Shown here in pieces: positions 11,118 through 24,300 of a stretch of DNA of 64,000 nt. The stretch is from Crotalaria pallida (lineage: Eukaryota > Streptophyta > Magnoliopsida > Fabales > Fabaceae), in the NCBI GenBank assembly GCA_037953625.1, contig CM075655.1:27918001-27982000 (forward strand). Reading direction: 5' to 3'. The notes under the pieces are model-generated. The model was given only the letters and a program-made list of their open reading frames with translations. It had not been told where the DNA came from and searched no databases. The position numbers were made by a program, and so were the translations under genes. Within the stretch, counting starts at the first letter, position 1. Each line of letters begins with the position of its first letter.

Positions 11118-12568
11118 CTGTAAAAATATATCAAGAAGGGTAGCATTACACAGAACTTGGAAAGATAGCTTCTAAGAAGCCTAGCAATGAACTAAGCCCT
11201 ACTTACCCGCTGACAATTACTATTCTATTTACATTCTTGTACTGACACCTCCTAATTCCATTAACCTTGACCTTTCCCTCTTTCCCTTACTTAGCATTTC
11301 CATTTTAATTTCCTTTTAATTTCATTCTCATTACCCTTTATCTTTTTCATTTTCCTTTATTACTTTTTCCAATATGTGTAACCTCAATCAGAGATCTACA
11401 CCTTATTTATTTACGAGGTATGCAACCACAAGCAGATGATCTGCATACCCCCACTATCTAGTTACGATGCATGCAACCACAAGCAGATGATCTGCATGCA
11501 CCCCCAATTTATTTACGACGTATGCAACCACAAGCAGATGATCTGCATACGCCCACCTTTTATTTAAGATATATGCAACCACAAGCAGATGATCTGCATA
11601 TATCCATAATCTTATTTACGATGTATGCAACCACAAGCAGATGATCTGCATACACCCACAATCTTTTTACGATGCATGCAACCACAAGCAGATGATCTGC
11701 ATGCACCTATAATTCTTTTTCCGATGTATGCAACCACAAACAGATGATCTGCATACACCCACTATTTATTTACGACGTATGCAACCACAAGCAGATGATC
11801 TGCATACGCCCACCTTTTATTTACGATATATGCAACCACAAGCAGATGATCTGCATATATCCACAATCTTATTTACGATGTATGCAACCACAAGCAGATG
11901 ATCTGCATACATCCCTAGCCTCTTTTCGTTTATTTCCATTGTTCCTCATTATATTTCATCATTAATTTACCTCAGTCTTTTCTCTTTTACTTTTAGTTCC
12001 TTAATTCTCTTAACCCTTTTTACTTCTTGACCGTTCTTTTTATCTTTTTCCATTTAAGCGATTCCCTTTACTAATGTTATTTTTACTTTTAATTAATTCT
12101 TAACTTGTTCATATACTCTATATTTTACTCTCATTATTAGCTATTAGTTACATCTTTGTTCCCTCATCTCATATTTCTATTTACTTATTATTCCTTGTTC
12201 TATACTCTATTTTAATTAACTACTCCTTTTTAACTTAGTTTGATTTCCGTATCTTCGAACAACATTTTATCTAAATAAATCTCATTAATATTCTTGGTTA
12301 AACAATTATAACACACATAATTTTCAATCAATATATAGTTAGCATTTACGTTGCATCATCCATTAATATCAGCATCAAACAAACCAGTCGACATACTCAG
12401 GTATGTCTCAAATTGCTTTAAAATAAATCGTCTCCCTAGGGTTCTTCACTTCCTACTTTACTACATACCATTGGAGAATTTATCTTCTAACTTAATTAAC
12501 TATACCTAGTTATCACTAAACATCCCTAGAATCTATGTCCCAAATAAAGGTAATACGACCCCTCTTAC
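11118..12568 (-). other. Predicted LTR intron (LARD, left copy)
   Basis: Minus-strand donor GCGAG|GTAAGAGG ends at 12568 and acceptor ATATTTTTACAG|GTACC at 11118, about 1451 bp apart. The hairpin array lies wholly inside. The repeated placement of arrays between such sites in other LTRs supports the call; there is no transcript evidence here. Confidence 0.5.
11417..11913. repeat. Tandem hairpin array with covarying stems (10 units, LARD left LTR)
   Basis: Ten units of about 50 bp share the core AACCACAAGCAGATGATC. The flanking stems change together: GGTATGC/GCATACC, TGCATGC/GCATGCA, CGTATGC/GCATACG, ATATATGC/GCATATAT, TGTATGC/GCATACA. The core also contains the perfect inverted repeat GCAGAT-G-ATCTGC, overlapping the outer stem, so two structures compete. 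Unit order suggests a higher-order duplication of four to five units. Confidence 0.9.
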
Positions 12569-13189
12569 CTCGCAAATGGTTGGTGTTGAATCTCAAGCAT
12601 TAATCCTAAGTCTTAGCTCCTTGGTGCTTGGATTCCCCATTCTTAGCTTCTTGAATCCCTAGACCTCCTCAAAACCCATGATGAGTGAGCTCTTATGATG
12701 TGAAGTCTTAGATTTGTGATGAAGGCTTGAGAATGAGTAGCTCTTCCTTGTTATGGAACTTAAAAACCTTAAGGGTTGGAGGGAGGAGGCCACGAATTAG
12801 CCAAGGAATGGGAAAAGGTTTGATGGCAAATTTCTTGCTGGATTTTAGGTGGGGATAGTGATAATGATATTGGGTGCTTGGTTCTTGGTACTTTGTTGAT
12901 GATCAAGAGGTGGTCTTCTTGGTGGAGGGAATGGGGTTCACGAATTTGGGGGAAGGAGAGGAGGATTCTTGTTGGTTTGATCTTTGCTTGGTTCATGGTG
13001 GAAATGATGAAAGTGATGGAGTTATAGCTTGATCTTGGGTGATTGATGATTGATGGGGGGTTTTGCTCTTGGTTTTCCCTTTGAGAGAGGTTGGAAGGAG
13101 ATGATAAAAATGAAGGAGGAGATTATGTGTTGGTGGTGGCTTTGGCCTTGGTTGTTCTTGATGCCCCCTTTCATGTGCTGGACAGATCC

Positions 13190-13560
13190 AACGGTGGGCG
13201 AGGGCAGCGCGCGCCTGGGCGTGTTCTGGCACCAGCACCATAGCTGGTGCGGTTAGGAGGGATTGGCGCACGCGTCTGGTGCGCCTGATGGTGTCTGATG
13301 CGCGCAGCGCGCCTGGGCGCAGTGACCACGCGCCTGGGCAGGAAATCAGCACCAACTGGTGCCTGATGCGAGATTTGGTGCGGTCAGGTGGGGGTTTTGG
13401 CGCGCCACACGCAAAACTGGTGCGGCTGGTGCGTGTTTCCGCTCGCCTGGGCGAATTGGTGCCTCGCCTGGGCGGGATTTTCACTGTCTGGTGCACCAAT
13501 GAACAGTGCACCCGCCTGGGCGTGCACCGGTGCGCCTGGGCGTGCACCAGAATTCCAAAT
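13190..13560. promoter_or_regulatory. GC-rich palindrome cluster in LARD U3 (left copy)
   Basis: A sharp GC island in AT-rich DNA with about seven CGCCTGGGC motifs and many GCACCA/TGGTGC half sites. Palindromic pairs include GCACCATAGCTGGTGC (13235-13250) and GCACCAACTGGTGC (13349-13362). It lies on the upstream (right) side of the minus-strand LTR, consistent with a promoter-proximal protein-binding array. Confidence 0.55.
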
Positions 13561-13916
13561 CTTCGATTCGCCGTAACTTTTTCGTTAACCGTCGGATCGG
13601 GTCCAAATTTTTAGACAAGCTTATTAATCCCATAAACTTCATATCCAACGGTGGGATTTATTTTCTTAGCATCCTATAATAAATTTCTAATTTTCTCTTT
13701 TCAGTCGATTTCTAACATCTAAAACGCCGATTTCACCCCCGATTTCGCTTATATAATTTTGCTCGAAGCCACAATTGCCTCCTATATAACCCTTAGGACT
13801 TATAATTACCACTCACCTATCTACCAAAATTCGTTAAGCAATTATTCTACCCGTTCCCTACATTAATAATCTATTAAATCACTAATTAGGCTTGGATTAA
13901 AATTAGGGATGTTACA

Positions 13917-16527
13917 ATTCTACCCCACTTATTAGAATTTCGTCCCCGAAATTCCGTTAAATTCCTGCAACTGGAGAACCATCCCAACAAAGGGTCTTCT
14001 AAACTACGATGCACACTGCACTAGGTTCTACTCCCCCACTTTGAATCGGCATACTACCTTGCTTAAGTACGCCACCGGAATCATGCATCCCATGAAGAAT
14101 ACAAATCGTGGTTTAGTTCGGTTAGACTAAAAGCGAAAAGCTCTAAGGTTTTTGAGGTTTACTCCGATGTCGGTTAAACATCGTAAGAATTCTAATCACA
14201 ATCTACCTGGTGATCTACACTTAGGCACTATTCTAAGTCCTAAGCAATCACACTCATTGAGAAGTAAACAGTTAGCAATTATTTAACAATAAAAATTCAA
14301 ATATGCACCCCAACATTTCATATCAGCGCGTAATTGCAAACACTAACTTGACAACCCTTACTTGATTCTAATCTAATCCTGATCTACCTGAATCTGCCCT
14401 AGAACTCAAGTCTAAATCCATGCACACATCTTAGATAAGCTGCACACATTTCAAATGCAATCCAAGGAGAGTTTGAAAATTTGCATGGTTTCCCATGATT
14501 TGTTCACACATTCAAGTTATGCATGCCAAGTTAAAAAGTTCAATAAAACCAATCTCTTGTATGGTTTCAAAGTTTAATAATTAAAGTCCCATACATTCAA
14601 AACATGTGTGTCTTTATGAAAATCAGAATAGTGTTCGTAAATTCGTTTGTGCATTTGCGCATTTATAAAATTAAAGGGATATGCCGAAAACATGTATGCG
14701 CTCATCCATGTTTAGAAATTTTGCTTATCGTGCAAGAAAGGCCCTTACCTATGCATAAGTCAAAATAGCACATCAACGACTATTGATGTGGTGGTATGTC
14801 GATAGGTTCATTATTCCTTAAAAATCAAATTCCTTTCATGATGGAAAACCATTTTGATTTGTTTTACTTAAAATTCTTAGGAAAGATTAAATCAGGAAAA
14901 TTTATTTCACACTTTAAAAACCTTGACATATTCATGCCAAATAACTTTAAATGAAGTTCCAAAAACAAATTTTATAAAACAAAGCATATCTTTTGCAATT
15001 GATTCTCTCCATCTAATTTCGGGAGATTAGATGAAGGATCATAACCTTTCTCAAGGTTAGCAAACTCAATGAGTTTGGGAGTATGTGGTTTACTAGAAAA
15101 TTTATTTCAATGTTTCTCAAACAATCAAAATAGTCACATTCCCTTTAACTTTGAGTTTGATAACTAGGCTCCATTCCGAATTGAGTAAAGTCACGTAGGA
15201 GGATTCCTATTTAATCAGCGCGTGGCTTGATTAGGGAAATGAATTAATTCACTGCCTGATTACTTAGGAATCCTTAGTTTATTAATCAACCTTTCAAAAT
15301 TTTGCGATACAACTTAGCACTCAATTTAGAATGATTTTCGATTATGTTAAAACAGTGATATTCATTTTTGAATTCAGTTCCAAAACTTAAAAGTTCATTG
15401 GGGCTACTATCACACTTGGAAATCGAACGGTTCCGGGTTTTGAAATGATTATGCTTGGGAACCAAGCGATTTGTTGATAGCAACACCATTCCGTAAAGAA
15501 GTTATCGAATGGTTTTATGCTCAAAACAATTTTCATCATGCACACATCATCATGTAAGCAAATCTCAAGACAATACATTGCAGCACCTTCATTCATTTCC
15601 AAACACATAATCTAGCTCGATACAATTAATTAGGATTTTAAGCACCTAATTCTTAAACTTAAGACTATCACTATATACTATCTTAAGGTTTCCTGTGTTC
15701 AATTCTAAAGTACAAATCCTAGCAATCTATCATAGATAACTAGGATTCCTAACTAACTACTTCTCTTATCTTAAGACAAGACAATACTTCCTACACTTCC
15801 GTTGCGTAATTCTGATTCTAAAATACATACACATACGGAAACCTATGACAAAGACCTCTATTCCTCCTGAGTTTGGGTTCTCACTAAATTCCCAAAATAC
15901 TCGCCGAAACTTAAGGACAGGATGATGATATCTCCCAATAGATGTATACTTGAGGTGATCAGGCTCAATTACACATCACATCAGTGATAAGACCATTCTT
16001 GTCTTACTTAAGTTTGAATTTCTCAACCTATTAGTTTCGAAAAGTTGAAATCTTGTTTGATGTATCACATTTAGAATTAGTTTAATTGGCGCGAAACTAA
16101 AGATCACTTCCTCCCGGTGGGGTAGCAACTTGGTGCCCTAGCCCGTTGGGGTATTGTTTTCCTTAGTTTCGTCATTCATCCACTTCTAAATGTGATTCAT
16201 CATTTTCCACAAGATTTCAAATTTAGCATGGTAAACTGAACATAGTTTAAGTGAACTTAGAAAAGATTTTCCATTGCTTACCATGCTTCTCGAAAGAAAT
16301 CGTCAGATACTAATCGCGCTCCTCAAATCACTAAGCAAACTTAAAAGAATCTAAGCTACTCACTACCCTAGACTCAGCAACTATGCCTATTATCAGGTTA
16401 GCAATAATACCTGACTAAACCTCAAAGCAGTATGATATCTAACTACAAGTTACTCGCTTGATGAGTAACTACAGGAGTAATCAGTTACTCCCTTCGGGCC
16501 GAGGAAAAACTGCTCTGATACCATAAA
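13917..16527 (-). other. LARD interior, non-coding
   Basis: PPT at 13917-13930, hairpin at 13935-13954 and PBS TGGTATCAGAGCA at 16523-16511. The rest is AT-rich with frequent stops in all frames and no recognisable gag or pol remnant. It may hold packaging and dimerisation signals, but none is identifiable by eye. Confidence 0.85.
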
Positions 16528-16976
16528 TGTAACACCCTTACAAATTACCCATTATATTAAAATAGTGACTTGAAATTTCTTGTTGAAAACCATTTGATTA
16601 TTTTCAATTCCTATACAAACCCATGATCCTATTGTTCATTTATAAACTTCTCCGCAAAATCGAACGGAGTTTTATTTGTTTGTAAGACATTTCCAAATCA
16701 TTGCTTTAACCTGTAACATTTATCCGAAAATAGATTTAAATACATCAGAGGCCAGCAGAGCCCAAAATGTTACTTAGTCCTTGTAGTTCGATAATTATAA
16801 AGGATACAAATAACTTTCTCAAAATTCATAACTATTTCAGAAATACAAAATAAAGGAAAATACAATAAATTCCCTAAATATTATGACCAATAAGTGGTCA
16901 CCCCAAAGATACCCTACACTCCACATGATGGAATGTATTTCCCGCTCGGCACGACTCGTGTATACTCCTTCGGTAC

Positions 16977-18423
16977 CTGTAAAAATATATCAAGAAGGGT
17001 AGCATTACACAGAACTTGGAAAGATAGCTTCTAAGAAGCCTAGCAATGAACTAAGCCCTACTTACCCGCTGACAATTACTATTCTATTTACATTCTTGTA
17101 CTGACACCTCCTAATTCCATTAACCTTGACCTTTCCCTCTTTCCCTTACTTAGCATTTCCATTTTAATTTCCTTTTAATTTCATTCTCATTACCCTTTAT
17201 CTTTTTCATTTTCCTTTATTACTTTTTCCAATATGTGTAACCTCAATCAGAGATCTACACCTTATTTACGAGGTATGCAACCACAAGCAGATGATCTGCA
17301 TACCCCCACTATCTAGTTACGATGCATGCAACCACAAGCAGATGATCTGCATGCACCCCCAATTTATTTACGACGTATGCAACCACAAGCAGATGATCTG
17401 CATACGCCCACCTTTTATTTAAGATATATGCAACCACAAGCAGATGATCTGCATATATCCATAATCTTATTTACGATGTATGCAACCACAAGCAGATGAT
17501 CTGCATACACCCACAATCTTTTTACGATGCATGCAACCACAAGCAGATGATCTGCATGCACCTATAATTCTTTTTCCGATGTATGCAACCACAAACAGAT
17601 GATCTGCATACACCCACTATTTATTTACGACGTATGCAACCACAAGCAGATGATCTGCATACGCCCACCTTTTATTTACGATATATGCAACCACAAGCAG
17701 ATGATCTGCATATATCCACAATCTTATTTACGATGTATGCAACCACAAGCAGATGATCTGCATACATCCCTAGCCTCTTTTCGTTTATTTCCATTGTTCC
17801 TCATTATATTTCATCATTAATTTACCTCAGTCTTTTCTCTTTTACTTTTAGTTCCTTAATTCTCTTAACCCTTTTTACTTCTTGACCGTTCTTTTTATCT
17901 TTTTCCATTTAAGCGATTCCCTTTACTAATGTTATTTTTACTTTTAATTAATTCTTAACTTGTTCATATACTCTATATTTTACTCTCATTATTAGCTATT
18001 AGTTACATCTTTGTTCCCTCATCTCATATTTCTATTTACTTATTATTCCTTGTTCTATACTCTATTTTAATTAACTACTCCTTTTTAACTTAGTTTGATT
18101 TCCGTATCTTCGTACAACATTTTATCTAAATAAATCTCATTAATATTCTTGGTTAAACAATTATAACACACATAATTTTCAATCAATATATAGTTAGCAT
18201 TTACGTTGCATCATCCATTAATATCAGCATCAAACAAACCAGTCGACATACTCAGGTATGTCTCAAATTGCTTTAAAATAAATCGTCTCCCTAGGGTTCT
18301 TCACTTCCTACTTTACTACATACCATTGGAGAATTTATCTTCTAACTTAATTAACTATACCTAGTTATCACTAAACATCCCTAGAATCTATGTCCCAAAT
18401 AAAGGTAATACGACCCCTCTTAC
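16977..18423 (-). other. Predicted LTR intron (LARD, right copy)
   Basis: Same donor (GT at 18423-18422) and acceptor (AG at 16978-16977) as in the left LTR. As the 5' LTR, this copy would provide the leader of the element's transcript, so excision would remove the hairpin array from mature RNA. Confidence 0.5.
17272..17768. repeat. Tandem hairpin array with covarying stems (10 units, LARD right LTR)
   Basis: Copy of the 11417-11913 array, with the same ten units in the same order. This shows that the array passed through reverse transcription without change. Confidence 0.9.
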
Positions 18424-19926
18424 CTCGCAAATGGTTGGTGTTGAATCTCAAGCATTAATCCTAAGTCTTAGCTCCTTGGTGCTTGGATTCCCCATTCTTA
18501 GCTTCTTGAATCCCTAGACCTCCTCAAAACCCATTATGAGTGAGCTCTTATGATGTGAAGTCTTAGATTTGTGATGAAGGCTTGAGAATGAGTAGCTCTT
18601 CCTTGTTATGGAACTTAAAAACCTTAAGGGTTGGAGGGAGGAGGCCACGAATTAGCCAAGGAATGGGAAAAGGTTTGATGGCAAATTTCTTGCTGGATTT
18701 TAGGTGGGGATAGTGATAATGATATTGGGTGCTTGGTTCTTGGTACTTTGTTGATGATCAAGAGGTGGTCTTCTTGGTGGAGGGAATGGGGTTCACGAAT
18801 TTGGGGGAAGGAGAGGAGGATTCTTGTTGGTTTGATCTTTGCTTGGTTCATGGTGGAAATGATGAAAGTGATGGAGTTATAGCTTGATCTTGGGTGATTG
18901 ATGATTGATGGGGGGTTTTGCTCTTGGTTTTCCCTTTGAGAGAGGTTGGAAGGAGATGATAAAAATGAAGGAGGAGATTATGTGTTGGTGGTGGCTTTGG
19001 CCTTGGTTGTTCTTGATGCCCCCTTTCATGTGCTGGACAGATCCAACGGTGGGGAGGGCCTGACTTGGTCCCCAAGTCCAGATCTGGTGGCTTAAAACGC
19101 ACCAGACTGGTCGCGCGCGCCTGGGCGAGGGCAGCGCGCGCCTGGGCGTGTTCTGGCACCAGCACCATAGCTGGTGCGGTTAGGAGGGATTGGCGCACGC
19201 GTCTGGTGCGCCTGATGGGGTCTGATGCGCGCAGCACGCTTGGGCGCAGTGACCACGCGCCTGGGCAGGAAATCAGCACCAACTGGTGCCTGATGCGAGA
19301 TTTGGTGCGGTCAGGTGGGGGTTTTGGCGCGCCACACGCAAAACTGGTGCGGCTGGTGCGTTTTTCCGCTCGCCTGGGCGAATTGGTGCCTCGCCTGGGC
19401 GGGATTTTCACTGTCTGGTGCACCAATGAACAGTGCACCCGCCTGGGCGTGCACCAGAATTCCAAATCTTCGATTCATCGTAACTTTTTCGTTAACCGAC
19501 GGATCGGGTCCAAATTTTTAGACAAGCTTATTAATCCCATAAACTTCATATCCAACGGTGGGATTTATTTTCTTAGCATCCTATAATAAATTTCTAATTT
19601 TCTCTTTTCAGTCGATTTCTAACATCTAAAACGCCGATTTCACCCCCGATTTCGCTTATATAATTTTGCTCGAAGCCACAATTGCCTCCTATATAACCCT
19701 TAGGACTTATAATTACCACTCACCTATCTACCAAAATTCGTTAAGCAATTATTCTACCCGTTCCCTACATTAATAATCTATTAAATCACTAATTAGGCTT
19801 GGATTAAAATTAGGGATGTTACAATACCAACCGTCCCGACACAACGTTTCAAAAACAAGGATTAGGGTTTTTTTTCTCTCTTCTCTCTTCCCTTGGTGCT
19901 TTTGGCACCGGTGCAACCGCCGTCCT

Positions 19927-21354
19927 ATGGCGAGGAAGAGAGGTAGGCCTCCAAAAACACCCTCATCCTCTGCGAAGAAATCTCATGGTAAGCAATCTGT
20001 TGAAAAAGAAGACCATGCATGGGTTGATCTTAACACGTCTGATGAAGAGGCCTTAGAGGACATTGACAACTTGTCGCCTAAGAAAGCTATGGCCTTATTA
20101 CGTAACCTGGATGTTTTGCGTGAACGTATGAAAAATAAAATCCCTAATGAAGGAACGAATACTGAGAGTTTGAATCCTCTTGAAACTGAAGAAGTGAATG
20201 CAGGGTTGCAGGCTAAGAAGGGTGCTAAGGCTTCTGATGAAGATAAAAGGCAGCCGTCGGTATGGGACAAATTTGATATATCCAAGCTACGGAGTGCAGG
20301 AGAGAAATTGAATTATATAGAACCTGATATTAAAGAGGGAGTGGCACTTGGGAAAATACTCCTTCAGGATGTTGAGGGTGAATTGACGTATTGGCAAAAT
20401 GCAGTAGTGTGTTACGTGCTTGGAGCCAAACCACCATTCTCTGTTATGAGTGGTTACCTAAAGAAAATCTGGGGGCATCATGGAATTGAGAAAATACTTA
20501 TGACCAGTGAGGGCACGATGGTGGTCAGGTTTAATACCGAGGCAGCTAGGAATGAAGTTCTTGAAGTGGGCATTTATCACTTTGATAAAAAACCGCTCAT
20601 TATAGGACCTTGGACAGGGAGAACTGGCATGAAAGATCATCTGGATCGTTTTCCGGTATGGATACAATTTCCTAATCTTAGCCCGAAATTTTGGAGTCAG
20701 TCTGCGTTGAGTAAAATAGCAAGTTTAGTAGGGATGCCTATAATGGTCGACAAGGTCACTAAGGACAGGGATAGAATTAATTTTGCTAGGGTACTAATAG
20801 AAGTTAATCCTTCCATGTTGCCGGATGAGGTGTTCTTTATGGATGAGAAGGGCAATGTGGTGAATCAAAGGGTTGCTTATGAGTGGAAGCCGGTTTTATG
20901 TGCCAAATGCACAAAGTATGGGCATGATGAAAAGATGTGTAGAACAAAGATGAAGCAACAGTGGGAGGTCAAGAAGAAGCCTTCTAAGGAGGAAATTCAA
21001 AAGATTGATGAAGGATTAAAGGCTAATGATGAGGAAGCAGTTGAAGCAGTTGTAGAAGAATCAAATAATGGATGTGCTAGGGACTCTCAATCGAATGACA
21101 CTGTGGTGGGGGATTCATTTAATACTTCTGAGTATAAGCAGGAAACACCTAATGCAGTGCCTAGATCTGTTGCTGCTGTAGCTGATAGATCTAGTCAGGC
21201 TGAGGAGGATGTGGTGATAGGAGCAAGTGAGGAGAATGATAAGAATGATGAGCAAGCCTAGACCCCAGTGGTAACTAGAAGTAAAGCTCAGATTATACAT
21301 GAGAAAGGTAAGAGTCCTATGCTCAACAGAAAGGCCTCTAAGGCCAATGGATAG
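19927..21354 (+). pseudogene. LINE ORF1 (RNA-binding gag-like protein), premature stop
   Basis: Start chosen at ATG 19927 (MARKRGRPPK, an AT-hook-like basic start); the earlier in-frame ATG at 19816 lies inside the LARD LTR. A charged N-terminus is followed by a DUF4283-like domain (about residues 120-270) and a CxxCxxxGHxxxxC zinc knuckle (CAKCTKYGHDEKMC). A TAG at 21259-21261 ends it after 444 codons. The frame then stays open to TAG 21352-21354 with sequence typical of plant L1 ORF1 ends (PVVTRSKAQ), so the first stop is a late nonsense mutation. The natural end overlaps the ORF2 ATG by eight bases, suggesting translational coupling. The product coats LINE RNA. Confidence 0.85.
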
Positions 21355-24300
21355 TATTCTTACTTGGAATATTAGGGGGTTTAATAACCCTCAGAAACAA
21401 AGAGAATTAAAAACTCTTTGTGTTGAGAATAATGTAGGTTTGGTTGCTATTTTAGAGAATAAATTGAGAGGGAATTCTTTTAGAGGCACTCTTGAGAAAT
21501 TTGCTCCAGGTTGGGGTTATGTTGCTAATATTGATTGCCATCTTGTGGGTAGAGTATGTGTTATGTGGAAACCTGATATGTTCAGTCTAGATGTGTTGCA
21601 CTGTTCAAGTCAATTAATTCACACTCAGGTTACTTTGCTCCAGAATCAGATGGTTTGGCATGCTACTTTCGTGTATGGTGCTAATGATTCAATGTCAAGG
21701 AAGGAGCTTTGGGAGGATTTGAGGACTATTCAGAGGAATATCAATACTCCTTGGTTGGTATCTGGTGATTTCAATGTTTGTCTTGATTCCATTGAAAAGC
21801 TAGGAGGAAATTCAATTGACTGGGAAGCTGCTGAGGAGTTTCGTGAGTGCATTGCTGATTGTGGTCTTTAAGATATGAAATTCTTTGGGAATTTCTATAC
21901 TTGGAACAACAGACAAGAGGGGTCCAGCAGAATTTATAGTAAACTTGATAGGAACTTGGTTAATTGGCATTGGATTCAAACTTGGCCTAATCTGGAGACT
22001 TTTTATATGAATTATAATATTTCAGATCATAGTCCTGCTCTTATAAAAGGGACATATCTGAATTATCAGAAAAAGGGTGGATTTAAGTTCTTCAACATGT
22101 GTGCTCAGGCTTATGATTTCCTGAACATTGTTAGACAGATTTGGCAAACTGAGGTTTCTGGTTTTGCACAATATCGAGTGATGGTCAAGCTTGAATTACT
22201 GAAACAGCCCTTGAAAGATTTGAACAGAAAGGAGTTTGATAACATTGATGTTAGAGAGAAGCAACTCAGAAAAGATTTAGAAGATGTGCAAAATAGATTA
22301 AGGATGAGTCCTATGGATGCTGAAATTCAGAAAGAGGAAAAGGATACTTATCTGCAGTATACTAAGGCCTTGAATGCTTCCATTTCTTTCTTGAGACAGA
22401 AAGCTAAGGAATATTGGTGGAAAGATGGGGACCAGAATACTAGTTTTTTTCACAAGGCTATTAAGTCTAGGCAATATAGAAACAGGATTCTGAGGGTTGT
22501 TTCTGATGATGGTCATGTGATTGAGAATCAGCAAGATATCATGGAGGCTTTTGTTCATCATTATTCTAAACTTTTCCAGAGGAAGGCTGTTAATTGGAAC
22601 ATGTCTGAGGTCATTAGGAGCCAGGGTAGTGTTTTAAACACTGAGTAGCAGTTGAATCTGATAAAGCCATTCAGCAGGGATGAAATCAAGAATTGTTTAT
22701 GGTCTATTGACAAGGACAAATCCCCTAGGCCTGATGGTTATGGTGCAGGCTTTTTTCAGGCAGCTTGGGGTATAATTGGGGATGATTGTTGTGAGGCCAT
22801 TAATGAATTTTTCAGGTCAGGGAGAATCTTGAAAGCTTGGAATGCAACATCTCTGGTTTTGATTCCTAAGTCTGATAATCCTTTATCAACTCAGGATTTC
22901 AGACCAATTGCATGCTGCAATACTTTGTATAAGTGCATCTCTAAAATGCTGTGTCTAAGGCTAAGAGCTGTGCTTCCTGGTTTAATCAATTCCAATCAAG
23001 CTGCTTTTGTGGAAGGTAGGAGCATTGTTCACAATGTACTAATCTCTCAGGATCTATTGAGGCATTATGGTAGAAGGAATTCCTCTGCAAGGTGCTTGTT
23101 GAAAATTGATCTTAAAAAGGCTTATGATTCTCTGAATTGGAGCTTTATTTGTAACATGCTGGAGGCTATGAATTTTCCTGCAAAATTTATAGCTTGGATT
23201 TTTGAATGCATTTCCACTGTATCTTTTAGGATTGTGATTAATGGACAAACCTCAACTACTTTTAGGAATCAAAGCGGAATTAGACAAGGAGATCCTGTGT
23301 CTCCTTTATTATTTGTGTTGGCAATGGAGGTCTTGTCTAGGAAAATGCAGGCAGCAACCTATGATACTGATTTTAGGTTTCATCCAATGTGTAAACCTCT
23401 CAGATTAGTTAACTTGGCATTTGCTGATGACCTCATGCTGTTTTGCAAGGGTCACCCTAAAAGTGTCAAAGTTCTTCTGGAAGCTTTGAATGATTTCTCT
23501 CAAAACTCAGGCCTCTATGCTAATAGGGATAAGTCTCAGGTGTTCTTGGCTGGTGTAAAGGATCAGAACAAGGAGGAAATTATCAGGAGCACAGGGTTCA
23601 GGATTGGAGCTTTTCCATTCAGGTATTTGGGCATTCCCTTGTCTGCTAGAAAATGGTCCAATGAGGCATGTCATGTTCTGGTTGATAAAGTAACAAGACG
23701 ATTGAAGACTTGGCATACAAGGCATCTTTCTTATCAAGGGAAATGTGTTCTTATTAATTCGGTTCTTATGACTCTGCACTTGTATTGGGCTTCTGTTTTT
23801 ATAATTCCAAAAGGAGTGCTTAGAGACATTGATAAGGTTTGCAGGAAATTCCTATGGGGATCTGAGCATTCTGTTTCCATTAGCTGGGATCAAATTTGTA
23901 ATCACAAGAGGTATGGAGGTTTGGGCTTTAAGAATACAGTATTGTGGAATAAGGCTGCATTGGGAAAACAAATTTGGCATATTGCAAGTAAACCTGATGT
24001 GTTGTGGGTTAAGTGGATTCACTCGGTTTATCTCAAGGATGAGTGCATCTGGACTGTTCAGAGGAAGCCTGATCATGGATGGCATTTTAAGCAATTGATT
24101 AAAGTCAGGGATTGCTGCAATCTGGTTTCTTGAATAATCAGTGGCTGTATAATTCAGATGGTTGTTATACAATTAAAACTGGCTATGATTTCTTGCTTGG
24201 ACCACAAGTAACATTTCCTCTGAATAAGGTGGTCTGGAACCCTGCTGCTGTTCCAAAATATTGCTTTATCGTCTGGTTGGCTTGTCAGAATAGATTGAGT

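Larger units (their letters stand above)
10669..13916 (-). repeat. LARD 3' LTR (left copy)
   Basis: 3248 bp, TGTAACACCC to GATGTTACA. From the promoter side (right) it carries a GC-rich palindrome cluster (13190-13560), a donor-like GAG|GTAAG (12568-12567), a tenfold hairpin array (11417-11913) and an acceptor-like TTTTTACAG|GT (AG at 11119-11118). It lacks a long ORF after the acceptor. Confidence 0.92.
10669..19823 (-). mobile_element. Non-autonomous LTR retrotransposon (LARD-like), complete
   Basis: A 9.15 kb element with two near-identical LTRs (10669-13916 and 16528-19823), 5-bp TSD ATACC (10664-10668 and 19824-19828), tRNA-Met PBS on the minus strand (16511-16523) and a polypurine tract at 13917-13930. 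The 2.6 kb interior has no gag, pol or other plausible ORF on either strand. Its PPT neighbourhood, including the hairpin at 13935-13954, matches Tekay-2 closely, so it was probably mobilised by a Tekay-type chromovirus. The few LTR differences (some substitutions, two indels in the GC-rich block) indicate a recent insertion. Confidence 0.92.
16528..19823 (-). repeat. LARD 5' LTR (right copy)
   Basis: 3296 bp. Same features as the left copy: predicted intron 16977-18423, ten-unit hairpin array 17272-17768, GC-rich block 19040-19460. It has an extra ~70 bp in the GC-rich block (about 19057-19125) and lacks a short duplication present near 13525-13550 in the left copy. Confidence 0.92.

Noticed and set aside
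12993..13547. 184-codon minus-strand ORF, with a longer version at 18848-19465 and plus-strand ORFs opposite
   Set aside because: It spans the GC-rich palindrome block, where stops are rare by composition. It is open on both strands, differs by indel between LTR copies, and has no domain.
16511..16523. Possible tRNA gene at TGGTATCAGAGC sites
   Set aside because: Only the 12-13 bases of tRNA complementarity are present beside LTRs; these are primer binding sites.
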